From: RUG14515 sp045117995
GTDB lineage: Bacteria > Bacillota_I > Bacilli_A > RFN20 > CAG-826
Reading direction: 5' to 3'
DNA: 64,000 nucleotides
Assembly (NCBI GenBank): GCA_045117995.1
Contig: JBGUOH010000009.1
Span: 1-64,000 of the forward strand
The position numbers and the translations under genes are program-made. Below are positions 52,999 to 61,841 of this stretch, one piece after another. Under the pieces are notes generated by a model. It made no database searches and was not told the origin of the DNA. It saw only the letters and a list, made by a program, of their open reading frames with translations. The first letter of the stretch is position 1, and the number at the start of each line of letters is the position of its first letter.

Positions 52999-55344
52999 TT
53001 AATAGAAGAGTCTAACGTTTTCTGTAAACAACAAGCGATAGTCAGCATTGTTATGAACGAACTCGATTTCTAAGTTTGTATCGTTCTCAACATTATAGTC
53101 CGCAATGTCGAAATATTGACCAGATGTTGTTAAGCCTAATTGCGAATATGTCTTGCCGTTTTCTAATAAAATTGTTTGGGCAACACCATTGATTTTCACA
53201 GAGTATAAAGATGTATCAAACTCATGATTAGCGTGGTCAGTACTGCTACTAGACATCTTTAAATTAAATTGAAGTTTGACTTCGCCCGCTTTAGCAGGGA
53301 TATCCCACTTAAATGTGGTTTTAACTTTATTGGAACCACCAATCTTGCCATCGCTACCGAGAACGCCATCGATTGATGAATAATCACTGAACTTAATATC
53401 GATATGCTTTTTACCACAATCGCATAGGTATGTAGTCACTTGCTTGCCCGCTTTATTGGTCACAGGTGTTTGTGCGACGTAATTGTGGACGGTATGTTGC
53501 TGTTCGCCGCCACCTTGTTGACCGCCACCAGTACCATTTGCGGCATCGAAGATATAAATACCACCAACATTCATGGAATTAGATGTACCTGCTAAGGCGA
53601 TTGTATGGCTACCTGCTGGAATATCAACTTCGCCTAAAACAACTGGATAGTAATTGGTTCTACTACCGCATTTGCCCATTCTAGCGTCTTTATAAGTTTG
53701 ATCTTTCATAGCGATATTGGTGCTGTCTAATGAACAACCAATCGCATCTGCAATCTTTTTGGAGGATGAATCATCGCCATTACCTAAATACGCTACGACT
53801 TGTCCTTTAAAATCTTGCGTGGTTGTGAATGAATAACTCACAGATTGAGAAGTACTATTTAAAGTGAAATAGTAGTCAGGATTATTTCTATCAGATGTAT
53901 CAGTCTTAACAGTTGTACCTTTACCTGTTAAAACACTAGCTGGAGCAATAATTTGACCTGCATCGTTATCTTTTGCGGTTTGTCCTTCAGTTAAATTAGC
54001 GATGACGGTATCTAATGTAGTCTTAGAAACACCGATGGCCAATAACATGTTATAGACTTTGTTTTTAAATGTCTTACCGGACATGTTTTGAATATCGTTA
54101 ATATAGTTTTGAATGTTATCAGCCCCCGCTTTAGTACCGATGTATCTCTTTTCACCAATCTTACCAAAGTTGGAGAATAAGTAATCTTGATAGATTTCAT
54201 TTAGGGAAACACCTAATAGACCAGATAACAAGATAGCGCATAAGCCTGTTCTATCTGTGCCGATACGGCAGTGGAAATAAACAGGATAGTTATTTGAATC
54301 GCCTAATAAATTAAAGAAGTTCTTTACTGACTCAGCGTTTCTGGAGAAGTGATGTGAACCACCACTATAGTCCATCTTGAATTCTTTTAAGGTTGTACCG
54401 GATAAGTTTAGATTATAGTTACTACCGTCCGCTACGTTTACTTCAGTTTTCACTTTTAAGTGTTGAAGCATTTCTTTCTTACCAGCTTCTGTGATTTGCG
54501 TGCTGTAGTCATATTTAAGGCCACTTGTACGATAGATAAGGCCTTGTTTCATCTTGCCACCATCTTCTAGCGTTCTACCACCTAAATCACGGCAGTTAGT
54601 CATACCACCAATGGCAAGGTTTCTTGGATATGTTTCATCAACATCAAAGTGTCTAATCTCAGTTTCTTCTTTTGAACCATCTGAGAAGTTAGCCACTAAT
54701 TTAAAATAGTTACGACCTAAATATGGATTGTAATAATCTAATGACTTATTAGTGGTTTCAATTGCATAGCCATCACTTAAGTCATTCTTTTGACCACTGA
54801 TAAATGTATATTTAGAAACTGATTTACCTGCAGGAGCGGTATAGTTCCAAGATAATTTCACTGGTAACGAGTCTGATTGATGTATTGAACCATCTGGATA
54901 TTGGTTTTCAGGCATTTGTGAATAATCACCTGTATAAGAAAGATATGTCTTTTGATCAGCGGTATGAATTTGCACTGGACTATTAAATTCAGTAATGCCA
55001 CTAAAACCTGTTTGTCCACCAGGTTGTTGACTGGAGGAACCACTGGATTGGCTTGATGAACTGCTTGGGCTAGAAGCACTGCTCTGACTTGAAGAGCTTG
55101 AACTACTACTAGATGGTTTACTGCTAGAAGATGTACTTTGTTGTGAACTTGAACTTGATGGGGTTGATTCTGGTACGCTTGACTCAGAAACTGGTTCTGT
55201 TGATTGTTCGCTGCTTTGAACACTGCTTACTGTGCTTTCATTGCTTGGTTCATTACTGTTTTCGTTATTCGAAAAGATTGAGCAAGACGAAAGAAGTAAT
55301 GTCGATAAAAAAGTAAGACTTAAAAATAATTTCCTTTTATGCAT
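52999..55344 (-). CDS. Surface lipoprotein tyrosine phosphatase with Ser-rich stalk
   Basis: 781 residues, lipobox LSSC (Cys21). A stalk of ~90 residues is nearly all Ser with Gln, Pro and Glu. Then a FN3-like domain (~160-240), and a phosphatase domain of the Tyr_phosphatase3 type (~240-450): NCRDLGGRT, GLIYRTSGL, and the P-loop HCRIGTDRTG with Cys359 and Arg365. C-terminal parts: a beta domain (~470-610), a CDCGKK knuckle, and a final module (KINGVAQT ... YRLLF, ending RLFY) shared with the 597-residue lipoprotein. Acts outside the cell. Tyrosine, Ser/Thr or lipid phosphates are all possible substrates. Confidence 0.87.
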   Translation of the reverse strand: MHKRKLFLSLTFLSTLLLSSCSIFSNNENSNEPSNESTVSSVQSSEQSTEPVSESSVPESTPSSSSSQQSTSSSSKPSSSSSSSSSQSSASSPSSSSSQSSGSSSQQPGGQTGFSGITEFNSPVQIHTADQKTYLSYTGDYSQMPENQYPDGSIHQSDSLPVKLSWNYTAPAGKSVSKYTFISGQKNDLSDGYAIETTNKSLDYYNPYLGRNYFKLVANFSDGSKEETEIRHFDVDETYPRNLAIGGMTNCRDLGGRTLEDGGKMKQGLIYRTSGLKYDYSTQITEAGKKEMLQHLKVKTEVNVADGSNYNLNLSGTTLKEFKMDYSGGSHHFSRNAESVKNFFNLLGDSNNYPVYFHCRIGTDRTGLCAILLSGLLGVSLNEIYQDYLFSNFGKIGEKRYIGTKAGADNIQNYINDIQNMSGKTFKNKVYNMLLAIGVSKTTLDTVIANLTEGQTAKDNDAGQIIAPASVLTGKGTTVKTDTSDRNNPDYYFTLNSTSQSVSYSFTTTQDFKGQVVAYLGNGDDSSSKKIADAIGCSLDSTNIAMKDQTYKDARMGKCGSRTNYYPVVLGEVDIPAGSHTIALAGTSNSMNVGGIYIFDAANGTGGGQQGGGEQQHTVHNYVAQTPVTNKAGKQVTTYLCDCGKKHIDIKFSDYSSIDGVLGSDGKIGGSNKVKTTFKWDIPAKAGEVKLQFNLKMSSSSTDHANHEFDTSLYSVKINGVAQTILLENGKTYSQLGLTTSGQYFDIADYNVENDTNLEIEFVHNNADYRLLFTENVRLFY

Positions 55345-55401
55345 GTTTGTAAAACTCCCTATTACTTATATTGTTAAATATAAATGCCAAATATTCAACC
55401 T

Positions 55402-55431
55402 CAAAATAAAAGGCCCTCTTACGAGAGCCTT
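55402..55431 (-). terminator. Intrinsic terminator after the 553-aa phosphatase gene
   Basis: Minus strand: AAGGCTCTC/GAGGGCCTT, 9 bp (55410-55418 with 55423-55431), then TTTATTTT. Confidence 0.87.
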
Positions 55432-55451
55432 GTTATTAATATTTATTAAGA

Positions 55452-57113
55452 TTAAGCAGCGTGATCAGCAACGGTAATAGAAGCGATGTTGAATGTGCCA
55501 CTCTTAACTTCGATTTGGATTTCATGTTCAGCGGCTGTGAAATCATAATTGCCTAAGATATTGAACATGTAACCGATTCTGTTGTCTTGTTGAGTTGAAC
55601 CAAAGCCGGCTTGCCATAAGTTCTTGGTGTTGGCCATTGTTTGTTCGGCACCATCAATCTTTAAAGTAATAGCAGAAGATAACTTTGTGGATGTGGATTG
55701 TGAAACACTACCTGTGTAACCCATGTAGATGATGACATCTTTCTTACCAGCGGTTGTTGTGGTTTTGAATTTGATGTTGCCATTTGCAGGAACAGCATAG
55801 TAAGAAGCTGGGCTCTTATAGTCTGTCTTAGTTGTCTTGTTGACGGAGGCTTCTAGACCACTATCTTCACCAACTTTAGCGGTGGCTGGGATGGTCGCTT
55901 TTGTACCTTCGGTCATGATGTCGATGATCTTGTCTAACTTAGCGGCTGGGACACCAATCATACGAAGAGCAAGGTAGACTTGTTCTTGGAAGTTAGCGCC
56001 TGGTAAGGCTAAGAGTTCATCGATGTATTTAACGATATCGTCACCATTTGTGTCGTTTGGTTTGTTTGGATATCTTTGGTTATCGATTGGAGCGAAGTTG
56101 GAGAAACCATAATCTTGGATACATTCGTTGAATGGAACACCGAGTAAACCATTAATCATGACGCCTGTAATACCTGTTCTATCGGTACCGATACGGCAGT
56201 GATAGAAGACTGGGTAGTTGGCTTCATCAGCGAGGATGTCCATAACTTGTCTAATTCTGACGGAGTTTCTAGCTAAGTTGGAATATGGAACTGCACCATA
56301 AGCCATGTAAGCGTTTTCAACTTTTGTGCCAGATAAGTTAACGTTGTTTGTTGTGCTGTTAGCAACGTTGATTTCTGTTTTAACTCTTAATTGTTCAGTT
56401 AAGATTGTTTTAGCTTCATCATCGGATGGTGTGGAGTTATCGAATTTGCTACCGCTTGTACGATAAATTAAGCCTTGTTTGACTTTACCACCGGCATAGG
56501 TTGTTCTACCACCCATATCACGGCAGTTTGGCATATTACCAACATATAAGTTTCTTGGAGCTTGTTCTGTCACTTTGAAGGATTTGACATCGGATGATTG
56601 TCTATCACCACTTGTGAAGTTAGCAACGATCTTGAAGTAGTTTGTACCTAAGAATGAGTTGTAGAAACTGATTGTTGGATTCTTTGTACCTTGGACTGTA
56701 TATGGATCGCTTAAGTCCATATTCTTGGAGAAGACTAATGTGTACTTGCTGACTTCATAGCCTTCTGGCGCTGTGAATTCCCAGTTAAGCGTTGTTTTTT
56801 CTGGGGTGGAAACGTTTTTGTTACCTTTAGCATCACAGTTATCCAAATCAGTCTTGGTCATTGAGTAGTATTCTTTTTGAAGATTTAAATACTTTAATTG
56901 ATTTGCTGTGTGGATTTCTTGAGCGGTATTGAGCTCAGTATCATTAAATGTGAATTTACCACCAGTGATTTCACCTGGGTCTTTGCTAGGTTGAATAATG
57001 TTGCTTTCGCTGTCATTACCATCTTCTGATTTTTGGCTTTGTTTCGCGCCATCGCAACCAGTCATAGCTAAAACAGCAACAAGAAGCGAACCTAAAAAAT
57101 ACTTTTTGTTCAT
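55452..57113 (-). CDS. Surface lipoprotein tyrosine phosphatase, paralogue
   Basis: 553 residues, lipobox MTGC (Cys20), short Ser/Asp/Glu linker instead of the long Ser stalk of the neighbour. Both share an EIHTA segment, the FN3-like domain, NCRDMGGRT, GLIYRTSG and P-loop HCRIGTDRTG (Cys306, Arg312). The C-terminal ~130 residues form a single beta domain (YYAVPANGNIKFKTTTTAG). Separate transcript with own terminator; GAGG lies 11 bases from ATG. Tandem duplication followed by divergence of accessory domains. Confidence 0.87.
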   Translation of the reverse strand: MNKKYFLGSLLVAVLAMTGCDGAKQSQKSEDGNDSESNIIQPSKDPGEITGGKFTFNDTELNTAQEIHTANQLKYLNLQKEYYSMTKTDLDNCDAKGNKNVSTPEKTTLNWEFTAPEGYEVSKYTLVFSKNMDLSDPYTVQGTKNPTISFYNSFLGTNYFKIVANFTSGDRQSSDVKSFKVTEQAPRNLYVGNMPNCRDMGGRTTYAGGKVKQGLIYRTSGSKFDNSTPSDDEAKTILTEQLRVKTEINVANSTTNNVNLSGTKVENAYMAYGAVPYSNLARNSVRIRQVMDILADEANYPVFYHCRIGTDRTGITGVMINGLLGVPFNECIQDYGFSNFAPIDNQRYPNKPNDTNGDDIVKYIDELLALPGANFQEQVYLALRMIGVPAAKLDKIIDIMTEGTKATIPATAKVGEDSGLEASVNKTTKTDYKSPASYYAVPANGNIKFKTTTTAGKKDVIIYMGYTGSVSQSTSTKLSSAITLKIDGAEQTMANTKNLWQAGFGSTQQDNRIGYMFNILGNYDFTAAEHEIQIEVKSGTFNIASITVADHAA

Positions 57114-57161
57114 ATATTTCTTTACCTCTAGTTTGGTATTGTATACTATTTTCCTTTAAAT

Positions 57162-57189
57162 AAAAAGTGACCTTTTTAAAAGAGGTCAC
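57162..57189 (-). terminator. Intrinsic terminator after the 205-aa membrane protein gene
   Basis: Minus strand: GTGACCT/AGGTCAC stem (57167-57173 with 57183-57189) then TTTTTATTT. Confidence 0.82.
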
Positions 57190-57213
57190 ATTTATGTTTC
57201 ATTTAAGGAAAGT
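57190..57213. repeat. 24-nt intergenic repeat, copy 2
   Basis: Identical over 24 bases to 52935-52958 and in the same orientation; abuts the terminator stem. Confidence 0.7.
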
Positions 57214-57240
57214 GTAGTCTTCTATTTCGTAAAATAGTCA

Positions 57241-57858
57241 CTATTTCTTATTCTTTGCAGGAGCGCCAAAGAAATAAAGGTAGCCAAAGCAAATAATAAT
57301 TGGAAGAATCATCCATTCGATAATGAGGTTCATGCCATTTGGCCAAAAAGCATTTCTATTGCCAAAATAGATAGCGGTTAATAAACCAGCAATGAATCCA
57401 AGGACAATAACAGCCAACATAATAATGAAACTAATAAAGCGTAAGAATTTAGCCTTGAAGAGGAATTCTAAAATAACGAGGACAATAATTGCCGCTAAAC
57501 CAAGACCAGCAAGGAAAGCGAATATGCCAGCAGCAACCGCTAAACCATCACTATTTCTGGTATCAGTAAGTGCTTCTGCAGAGGATAACCAATTTTGTGC
57601 AGTAACTAATACCCAATAGCCAATTAAGAACAAGAACACCATCTTTGCAGCGTCATTCTTTTTTAAAAGGACTAATAAAGGTGCACCTACAAGTAAAGCG
57701 GTACCAATAGTCATAATGACAAAGTGAGCAATTACTGAAACGAATTGACCATCAATTGATAAACCTTGTGCAAGTGCAAACCATGCAGTGTAGAAGAATC
57801 CACCGATAACAAAGATCCATTTTGCAGGTTTGCTTAATGAATTAAAGAACTTTTCCAT
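57241..57858 (-). CDS. Polytopic membrane protein of unknown function
   Basis: 205 residues, about six predicted helices (for example WIFVIGGFFYTAWFALAQG, HFVIMTIGTALLVGAPLLVL, FISFIIMLAVIVLGFIAGLL, WMILPIIICFGYLYFF). Short basic tail NKK. No motif recognised. AAGGAG precedes the ATG. Monocistronic, flanked by lipoprotein genes with their own signals. Confidence 0.75.
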   Translation of the reverse strand: MEKFFNSLSKPAKWIFVIGGFFYTAWFALAQGLSIDGQFVSVIAHFVIMTIGTALLVGAPLLVLLKKNDAAKMVFLFLIGYWVLVTAQNWLSSAEALTDTRNSDGLAVAAGIFAFLAGLGLAAIIVLVILEFLFKAKFLRFISFIIMLAVIVLGFIAGLLTAIYFGNRNAFWPNGMNLIIEWMILPIIICFGYLYFFGAPAKNKK

Positions 57859-57921
57859 AAAAATCTCCTTAATGTTCGTTTTTATACCTTATTAATATAC
57901 ACCATTCGTTAATTAATGACA

Positions 57922-57950
57922 CAAAAAAGGAATCACCCGAAGATGATTCC
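57922..57950 (-). terminator. Intrinsic terminator after the 353-aa lipoprotein gene
   Basis: Minus strand: 9-bp stem GGAATCATC/GGTGATTCC with a TTCG tetraloop (57929-57950), then six Ts. Confidence 0.9.
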
Positions 57951-57975
57951 ATTTTGTTTAAGGTTTTACTTAGAA

Positions 57976-59037
57976 TTAAGCTTCAACGTTACGTGTGACG
58001 CCTAAGCAGCCCCAGAATTCAGCTTCTGTACCTTTGGTCTTGTCAGCATAAACTCTGTATGTGTCTGCACCGATAACGAATGTGTGATCGGCATCGCCCC
58101 AGAATGTAGCATCCATTTGGAGGTTTGCGCCAGCTTGACCACTAACGCAGTCAAAGTGTGTTTGCCAACCTTCACCATCAGCGATAAAGCCGATGTAGCA
58201 GTAGAAGAAGACATCATTACCTTCAACTTTGTAGAAGCGTTCTTCAGCAGCGTGGTTGTGTAATTGATAGCCACCACCGATAACACGTTGGAAGTTACCA
58301 TTGACTTTGCTGTCAGCAACCCAAGCATCGATATCAGCAACTGTTAAGTTAGCAGCGTTGACACCACCAAACTTGAGGTATGGACCTTCATTTGTGACAC
58401 CTGTTGGTAAATCAGCAGCAGCGACGTTCACGACTGAAGCCTTTGTGAAGCTGATTGGTTGGACAGAGTCAAAGTGGAGAGAATTCGCTTGGTCTGTTCT
58501 GATGTAGTAGTGACGTGTTTGGTCTCTAGCATCGAGTGTTTCTGGAAGTTCAATGTTTTCATAAGCTTCTGGTGTACCACCATAGATTTGGTAGAATGTG
58601 CCAGGTTGTAAAGCTGTTGCTTCTGTTAAGCAGAGTTTGACGGCAAATGTTTTTGCTGTTGCGTCAAATGTTGCGGCTGCGTAGTCAGCTGCTTCTGGTG
58701 TTTCTTTACCGACGACCCAGTCACCGGAATCACCATTAACTTTGATACCCCAAGCCCATTTGAAGTCTTCAGCTTTGTAGTTAGCTTCTGTACCAGAAAC
58801 TGTGAGGTAGACTTTACCACCATCGTTGGCCATTGTCACACCGGAAATACTGATTGATTTTGCGGTTGATGGGGTTGATGGCTTTGGACTACTTTGAGTA
58901 GATTGTGTGTTTTGGGAGGTTTTGTTGCCACCACTGCTTGCTTTGCCGCCGCTTGAGGAATTGTTGCCACCACCACAGGCGGTTAACATCATTGTGCCTA
59001 AAAGCAATGCGACACCAAGAATTTTTTTAGTTTTCAT
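57976..59037 (-). CDS. Lipoprotein of unknown function
   Basis: 353 residues from ATG 59037 (AAAGGA seven bases upstream), rather than the ATG seven codons earlier. Lipobox LTAC (Cys21), Gly/Ser/Thr/Gln linker to ~50. Then two beta-rich, Trp-containing halves: ~55-190 (FKWAWGIKVNGDSGDWVVG, FYQIYGGTPEAYENIELP) and ~200-353 (WQTHFDCVSGQAG, CLGVTRNVEA). The strong promoter upstream suggests high expression. No known domain recognised. Confidence 0.75.
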   Translation of the reverse strand: MKTKKILGVALLLGTMMLTACGGGNNSSSGGKASSGGNKTSQNTQSTQSSPKPSTPSTAKSISISGVTMANDGGKVYLTVSGTEANYKAEDFKWAWGIKVNGDSGDWVVGKETPEAADYAAATFDATAKTFAVKLCLTEATALQPGTFYQIYGGTPEAYENIELPETLDARDQTRHYYIRTDQANSLHFDSVQPISFTKASVVNVAAADLPTGVTNEGPYLKFGGVNAANLTVADIDAWVADSKVNGNFQRVIGGGYQLHNHAAEERFYKVEGNDVFFYCYIGFIADGEGWQTHFDCVSGQAGANLQMDATFWGDADHTFVIGADTYRVYADKTKGTEAEFWGCLGVTRNVEA

Positions 59038-59110
59038 AGAAAATCCTTTCATGAGCACACAAAGAAAAAGTGCTCTAATTGTTTCAAGAATATGTGTTCT
59101 TGCTACACGT

Positions 59111-59140
59111 ATTATAAAGGGTATTTTATTTTAATTGCAA
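59111..59140 (-). promoter_or_regulatory. Promoter of the 353-aa lipoprotein gene
   Basis: Minus strand: -35 TTGCAA (59135-59140), 18-bp spacer, -10 TATAAT (59111-59116), followed at once by ACGTGTA, a half-site also seen at 46471-46487. A TACACGTGTA palindrome lies upstream in 59162-59176. Confidence 0.65.
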
Positions 59141-59176
59141 GAGGCATACTTACAAAATTTAGTTTACACGTGTATC

Positions 59177-59206
59177 AAAAAAGCCCAAGCATCACGCTCA
59201 GGCTTT
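59177..59206 (-). terminator. Intrinsic terminator after the 270-aa lipoprotein gene
   Basis: Minus strand: 11-bp stem (59180-59190 with 59196-59206, two G-T pairs) then six Ts. Confidence 0.85.
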
Positions 59207-59230
59207 AATATTCAACTTTTGCTTAGATAA

Positions 59231-60043
59231 TTAAGCTTGTTCACCACCAGCGGCTTCTTGTGGAGCGGCTGTTGGATCAACTGGTAATTTAGAAACATCT
59301 TGATATGGTTTTGTTGCGTCAGCAGCACCCTTGTAGATGAATCTAACGTAATCGAATGCTAAGGAGTAACCGATATCACCATGCTTTAAGCTAATTTCTG
59401 TAGCACCTTCTTTGAGGTTTAAGCCAGTAATGACTTTGCAAGCAGCAAATTCAGAACCGGATAAACCGCAATCACCCCAAGATTCAGCGTTGTCTGTGTA
59501 GACGTTCACTGGATCTGTACCGGCAGCGCCGTAAACGACGATGAAGTAACGATATGGATCTTCTTTTGTTGTGTCTGGATTGCTTGTGGCAGTTTCATTG
59601 CCCTTCCAAGCCATATTGTACCAATATCTGCTGGAGTGTGAATCATAGGACATTCTAGCGCTGAATTCAACGTCATATTGACCAGCTGGTAAGCCATTGA
59701 TAGCCCATTTGGATTCGTTTAATGGAGCGTCCGCTGTTTTTTTGTTCATCTTTGTAGCGTCATCGTTCCAACCTGTAGCGTCTGCGATGTTGGCTTTGTA
59801 AGCGACACCGTTATCAGAAGCACGGGTTTGTTTTGTCCATAAACCAGTCTTGGCACCATCGACCCAGTCTGTTGATGGAGCTGGAGTTGTAGAAGAAGAT
59901 GGCTTAGATTGGGTTGTGGAAGTTGGTTTTTGTGATGATGTAGAAGCAGGTGCTTTGGTATCTTTTGAATTATTACCACCGCCACATGCGACTAATGTCA
60001 TAGCAGCAAAAACTGTTAACACAGAAAATAATTTCTTGTTCAT
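59231..60043 (-). CDS. Lipoprotein with a carbohydrate-binding-like domain
   Basis: 270 residues, lipobox LVAC (Cys20), Ser/Thr/Pro/Lys linker to ~58. One galactose-binding-like jelly roll (~60-240): NGLPAGQYDVEFSARMSYDS, ITGLNLKEGATEISLKHGD, GYSLAFDYVRFIY. A loose Pro/Ala/Glu tail ends the protein. GGAGG site before ATG. Related in pattern to the 237- and 297-residue lipoproteins. Probably binds surface glycans. Confidence 0.8.
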   Translation of the reverse strand: MNKKLFSVLTVFAAMTLVACGGGNNSKDTKAPASTSSQKPTSTTQSKPSSSTTPAPSTDWVDGAKTGLWTKQTRASDNGVAYKANIADATGWNDDATKMNKKTADAPLNESKWAINGLPAGQYDVEFSARMSYDSHSSRYWYNMAWKGNETATSNPDTTKEDPYRYFIVVYGAAGTDPVNVYTDNAESWGDCGLSGSEFAACKVITGLNLKEGATEISLKHGDIGYSLAFDYVRFIYKGAADATKPYQDVSKLPVDPTAAPQEAAGGEQA

Positions 60044-60072
60044 TATAAAATTTCCTCCGAGAAATGTTTTTA

Positions 60073-60092
60073 TCTAACACAATACGTGTTTA
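60073..60092 (-). promoter_or_regulatory. Dyad upstream of the 270-aa lipoprotein gene
   Basis: AACAC-N5-GTGTT (60076-60090), with CTAA/TTAG flanks, about 30 bases before the start codon. No strong promoter hexamers could be assigned; possible operator. Confidence 0.35.
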
Positions 60093-60112
60093 GAAATCTT
60101 TATTATTATAAC

Positions 60113-60889
60113 TTATAAAAGAAAATTTTCAATTCTATTGCAAATGACGTAACCTTCGCGGTTATGCACATCAACGCGATTGTACATCATGCGTTCTTTC
60201 TTTGGAGTGAGGTAAATACCACCAGCTTGCTCCACAATAACTTGGCTAGCAGCGGTATCCCATTCTTTTGTGCCATCGCTTAAACGATATGATAATTCAC
60301 CTAAACCTTGCGCAATACGGCATGGTTTTAAAGCGGAACCCCACTTCTCAACTTTGGCAATTCTATCTTTATGTTTTTCATACATTGCTTGTTCTTCTGG
60401 CTTTGAATGGAAAACGCTTTCATAAACTATTAAATCGGTCAATTTATCGTTGACGTGTATGCGCTTTGTGACACCATCCTTGCGGTAGAAGGCACCTAAA
60501 CCTTTGGCCGCGTAATAGATTTCACCTGTGAGTGGAACAACCACGACACCTACGACAGCCTCATGCTTATAGGCAAGTGCGATGTTTGTGGTAAAACCAC
60601 CATCTTTAGCGACAAAATCTTTTGTACCATCGACTGGATCGACAATCCAAACGAAATCATTTTCTAATCTGGCTAGATCGTCTGTACTTTCTTCAGTAAG
60701 GAAAGCATATGTTGGGAATTTCTTATGGAGATATTCTCTAATCACCTTATCAGCGTTTTTATCCGCGAGTGTAACAGGTGAATTATCATCTTTAATTTCA
60801 ACAGAGAAATCACTGTTGTAGATTTTTAAAATACCTTCGATAGCTTTAACGCCCGCTTCAATGGCAGCGTTTAATTGTTCTTCCCACAT
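60113..60889 (-). CDS. cysQ: 3'(2'),5'-bisphosphate nucleotidase (CysQ-like)
   Basis: 258 residues from ATG 60889, the start that gives normal spacing from GAAAGGA; it begins one base after the nrnA stop. Inositol-monophosphatase fold with metal motifs LTEEST, DPVDGTKDFVA and WDTAASQVIVEQAGG. Hydrolyses pAp to AMP in the CysQ group; inositol phosphate is an alternative. Last gene of the operon. Confidence 0.9.
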   Translation of the reverse strand: MWEEQLNAAIEAGVKAIEGILKIYNSDFSVEIKDDNSPVTLADKNADKVIREYLHKKFPTYAFLTEESTDDLARLENDFVWIVDPVDGTKDFVAKDGGFTTNIALAYKHEAVVGVVVVPLTGEIYYAAKGLGAFYRKDGVTKRIHVNDKLTDLIVYESVFHSKPEEQAMYEKHKDRIAKVEKWGSALKPCRIAQGLGELSYRLSDGTKEWDTAASQVIVEQAGGIYLTPKKERMMYNRVDVHNREGYVICNRIENFLL

Positions 60890-60890
60890 A

Positions 60891-61841
60891 TTATTCATTT
60901 CCTTTCTTAATGGCATCAGCGCACATATTAAGTAATTCTTCGATTATTTCAGGTTTGAATTCTTTGATGGTAAAACCAGCGGCAAATTCATGGCCACCTC
61001 CACCGAAGTGTGTGGCTATGCGTTGTACGTTATGCACACTACTACGCATTTCGCATTGCATACCGCCTGTGTCAGTTTCTGAAAGGATTAACCAAATTGG
61101 ATAACCCGCGACATAACTGAGTAATGATGTATTACCGACAATTTGTTGTGAAGTAACACCTAAAGCTTCTCTTTCTTCTTTTGTCGCAACTGCGTACACT
61201 ATGCCACGACTATCTTTGATTATGTGGCTATAGACGAAAGCTTTGATGTCTAATGTATGTTCAGGAACAAGATTGTTGGTTTTATTAAGTAGGATTGGAT
61301 CAACGCCTAATGCACATAAGTTCTTGGCAATGTCGAACATTCTAACAAAGTTAGTAGCGAATTGGAATCTGGCTGTATCAGTCATCATACCAAGGTAAAG
61401 TGCACTAGCGGCCACTAAATCAATCTCAAGATTGTTTTCTTGTGCAAACAAGTAAATCAATTCACAAGTTGAGGTCGCTTTGTCATCGATGACTTCTGGA
61501 CCTTCATGGAATGTGAACGTATCAATATGGTGGTCAATCTTAGCAAAATCTTTCGCGGTTGCCGCTCTCTTATCTTCTAATCTATTGAGGTCATTGCTAT
61601 CTAAAACAATAGCTAAAGATTGAGTGATAATTTCATCGGAAACCTCATCCATTTTGCCGATAATATCAAAAAACTTTTTTAACCCACTACCGACAGCATA
61701 AATGTTTTTATGTGGGTACTTAAGTCTTAGGATGTTTCTTAGAGCAATTTGACTACCGTAACAATCACCGTCTGGGTTTAAGTGACCAAAAATGACTATT
61801 GAATCATATTGCTCAATCTTAGAGACGATAGGTTCAAACAT
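60891..61841 (-). CDS. nrnA: DHH-family phosphoesterase NrnA (oligoribonuclease / pAp phosphatase)
   Basis: 316 residues. FGHLNPDGDCYGSQIAL, VLDSNDLNRL and KIDHHIDTF are the DHH motifs; GGGGHEFAAGF is the DHHA1 signature. In Bacilli this enzyme degrades nanoRNA and pAp. The first base of its ATG overlaps the rpoE stop (TAATG). Confidence 0.93.
   Translation of the reverse strand: MFEPIVSKIEQYDSIVIFGHLNPDGDCYGSQIALRNILRLKYPHKNIYAVGSGLKKFFDIIGKMDEVSDEIITQSLAIVLDSNDLNRLEDKRAATAKDFAKIDHHIDTFTFHEGPEVIDDKATSTCELIYLFAQENNLEIDLVAASALYLGMMTDTARFQFATNFVRMFDIAKNLCALGVDPILLNKTNNLVPEHTLDIKAFVYSHIIKDSRGIVYAVATKEEREALGVTSQQIVGNTSLLSYVAGYPIWLILSETDTGGMQCEMRSSVHNVQRIATHFGGGGHEFAAGFTIKEFKPEIIEELLNMCADAIKKGNE

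Noticed and set aside
54990..55240. Repetitive DNA as a possible CRISPR or tandem-repeat array
   Set aside because: No regular repeat-spacer unit; it is the codon run of the Ser-rich stalk.
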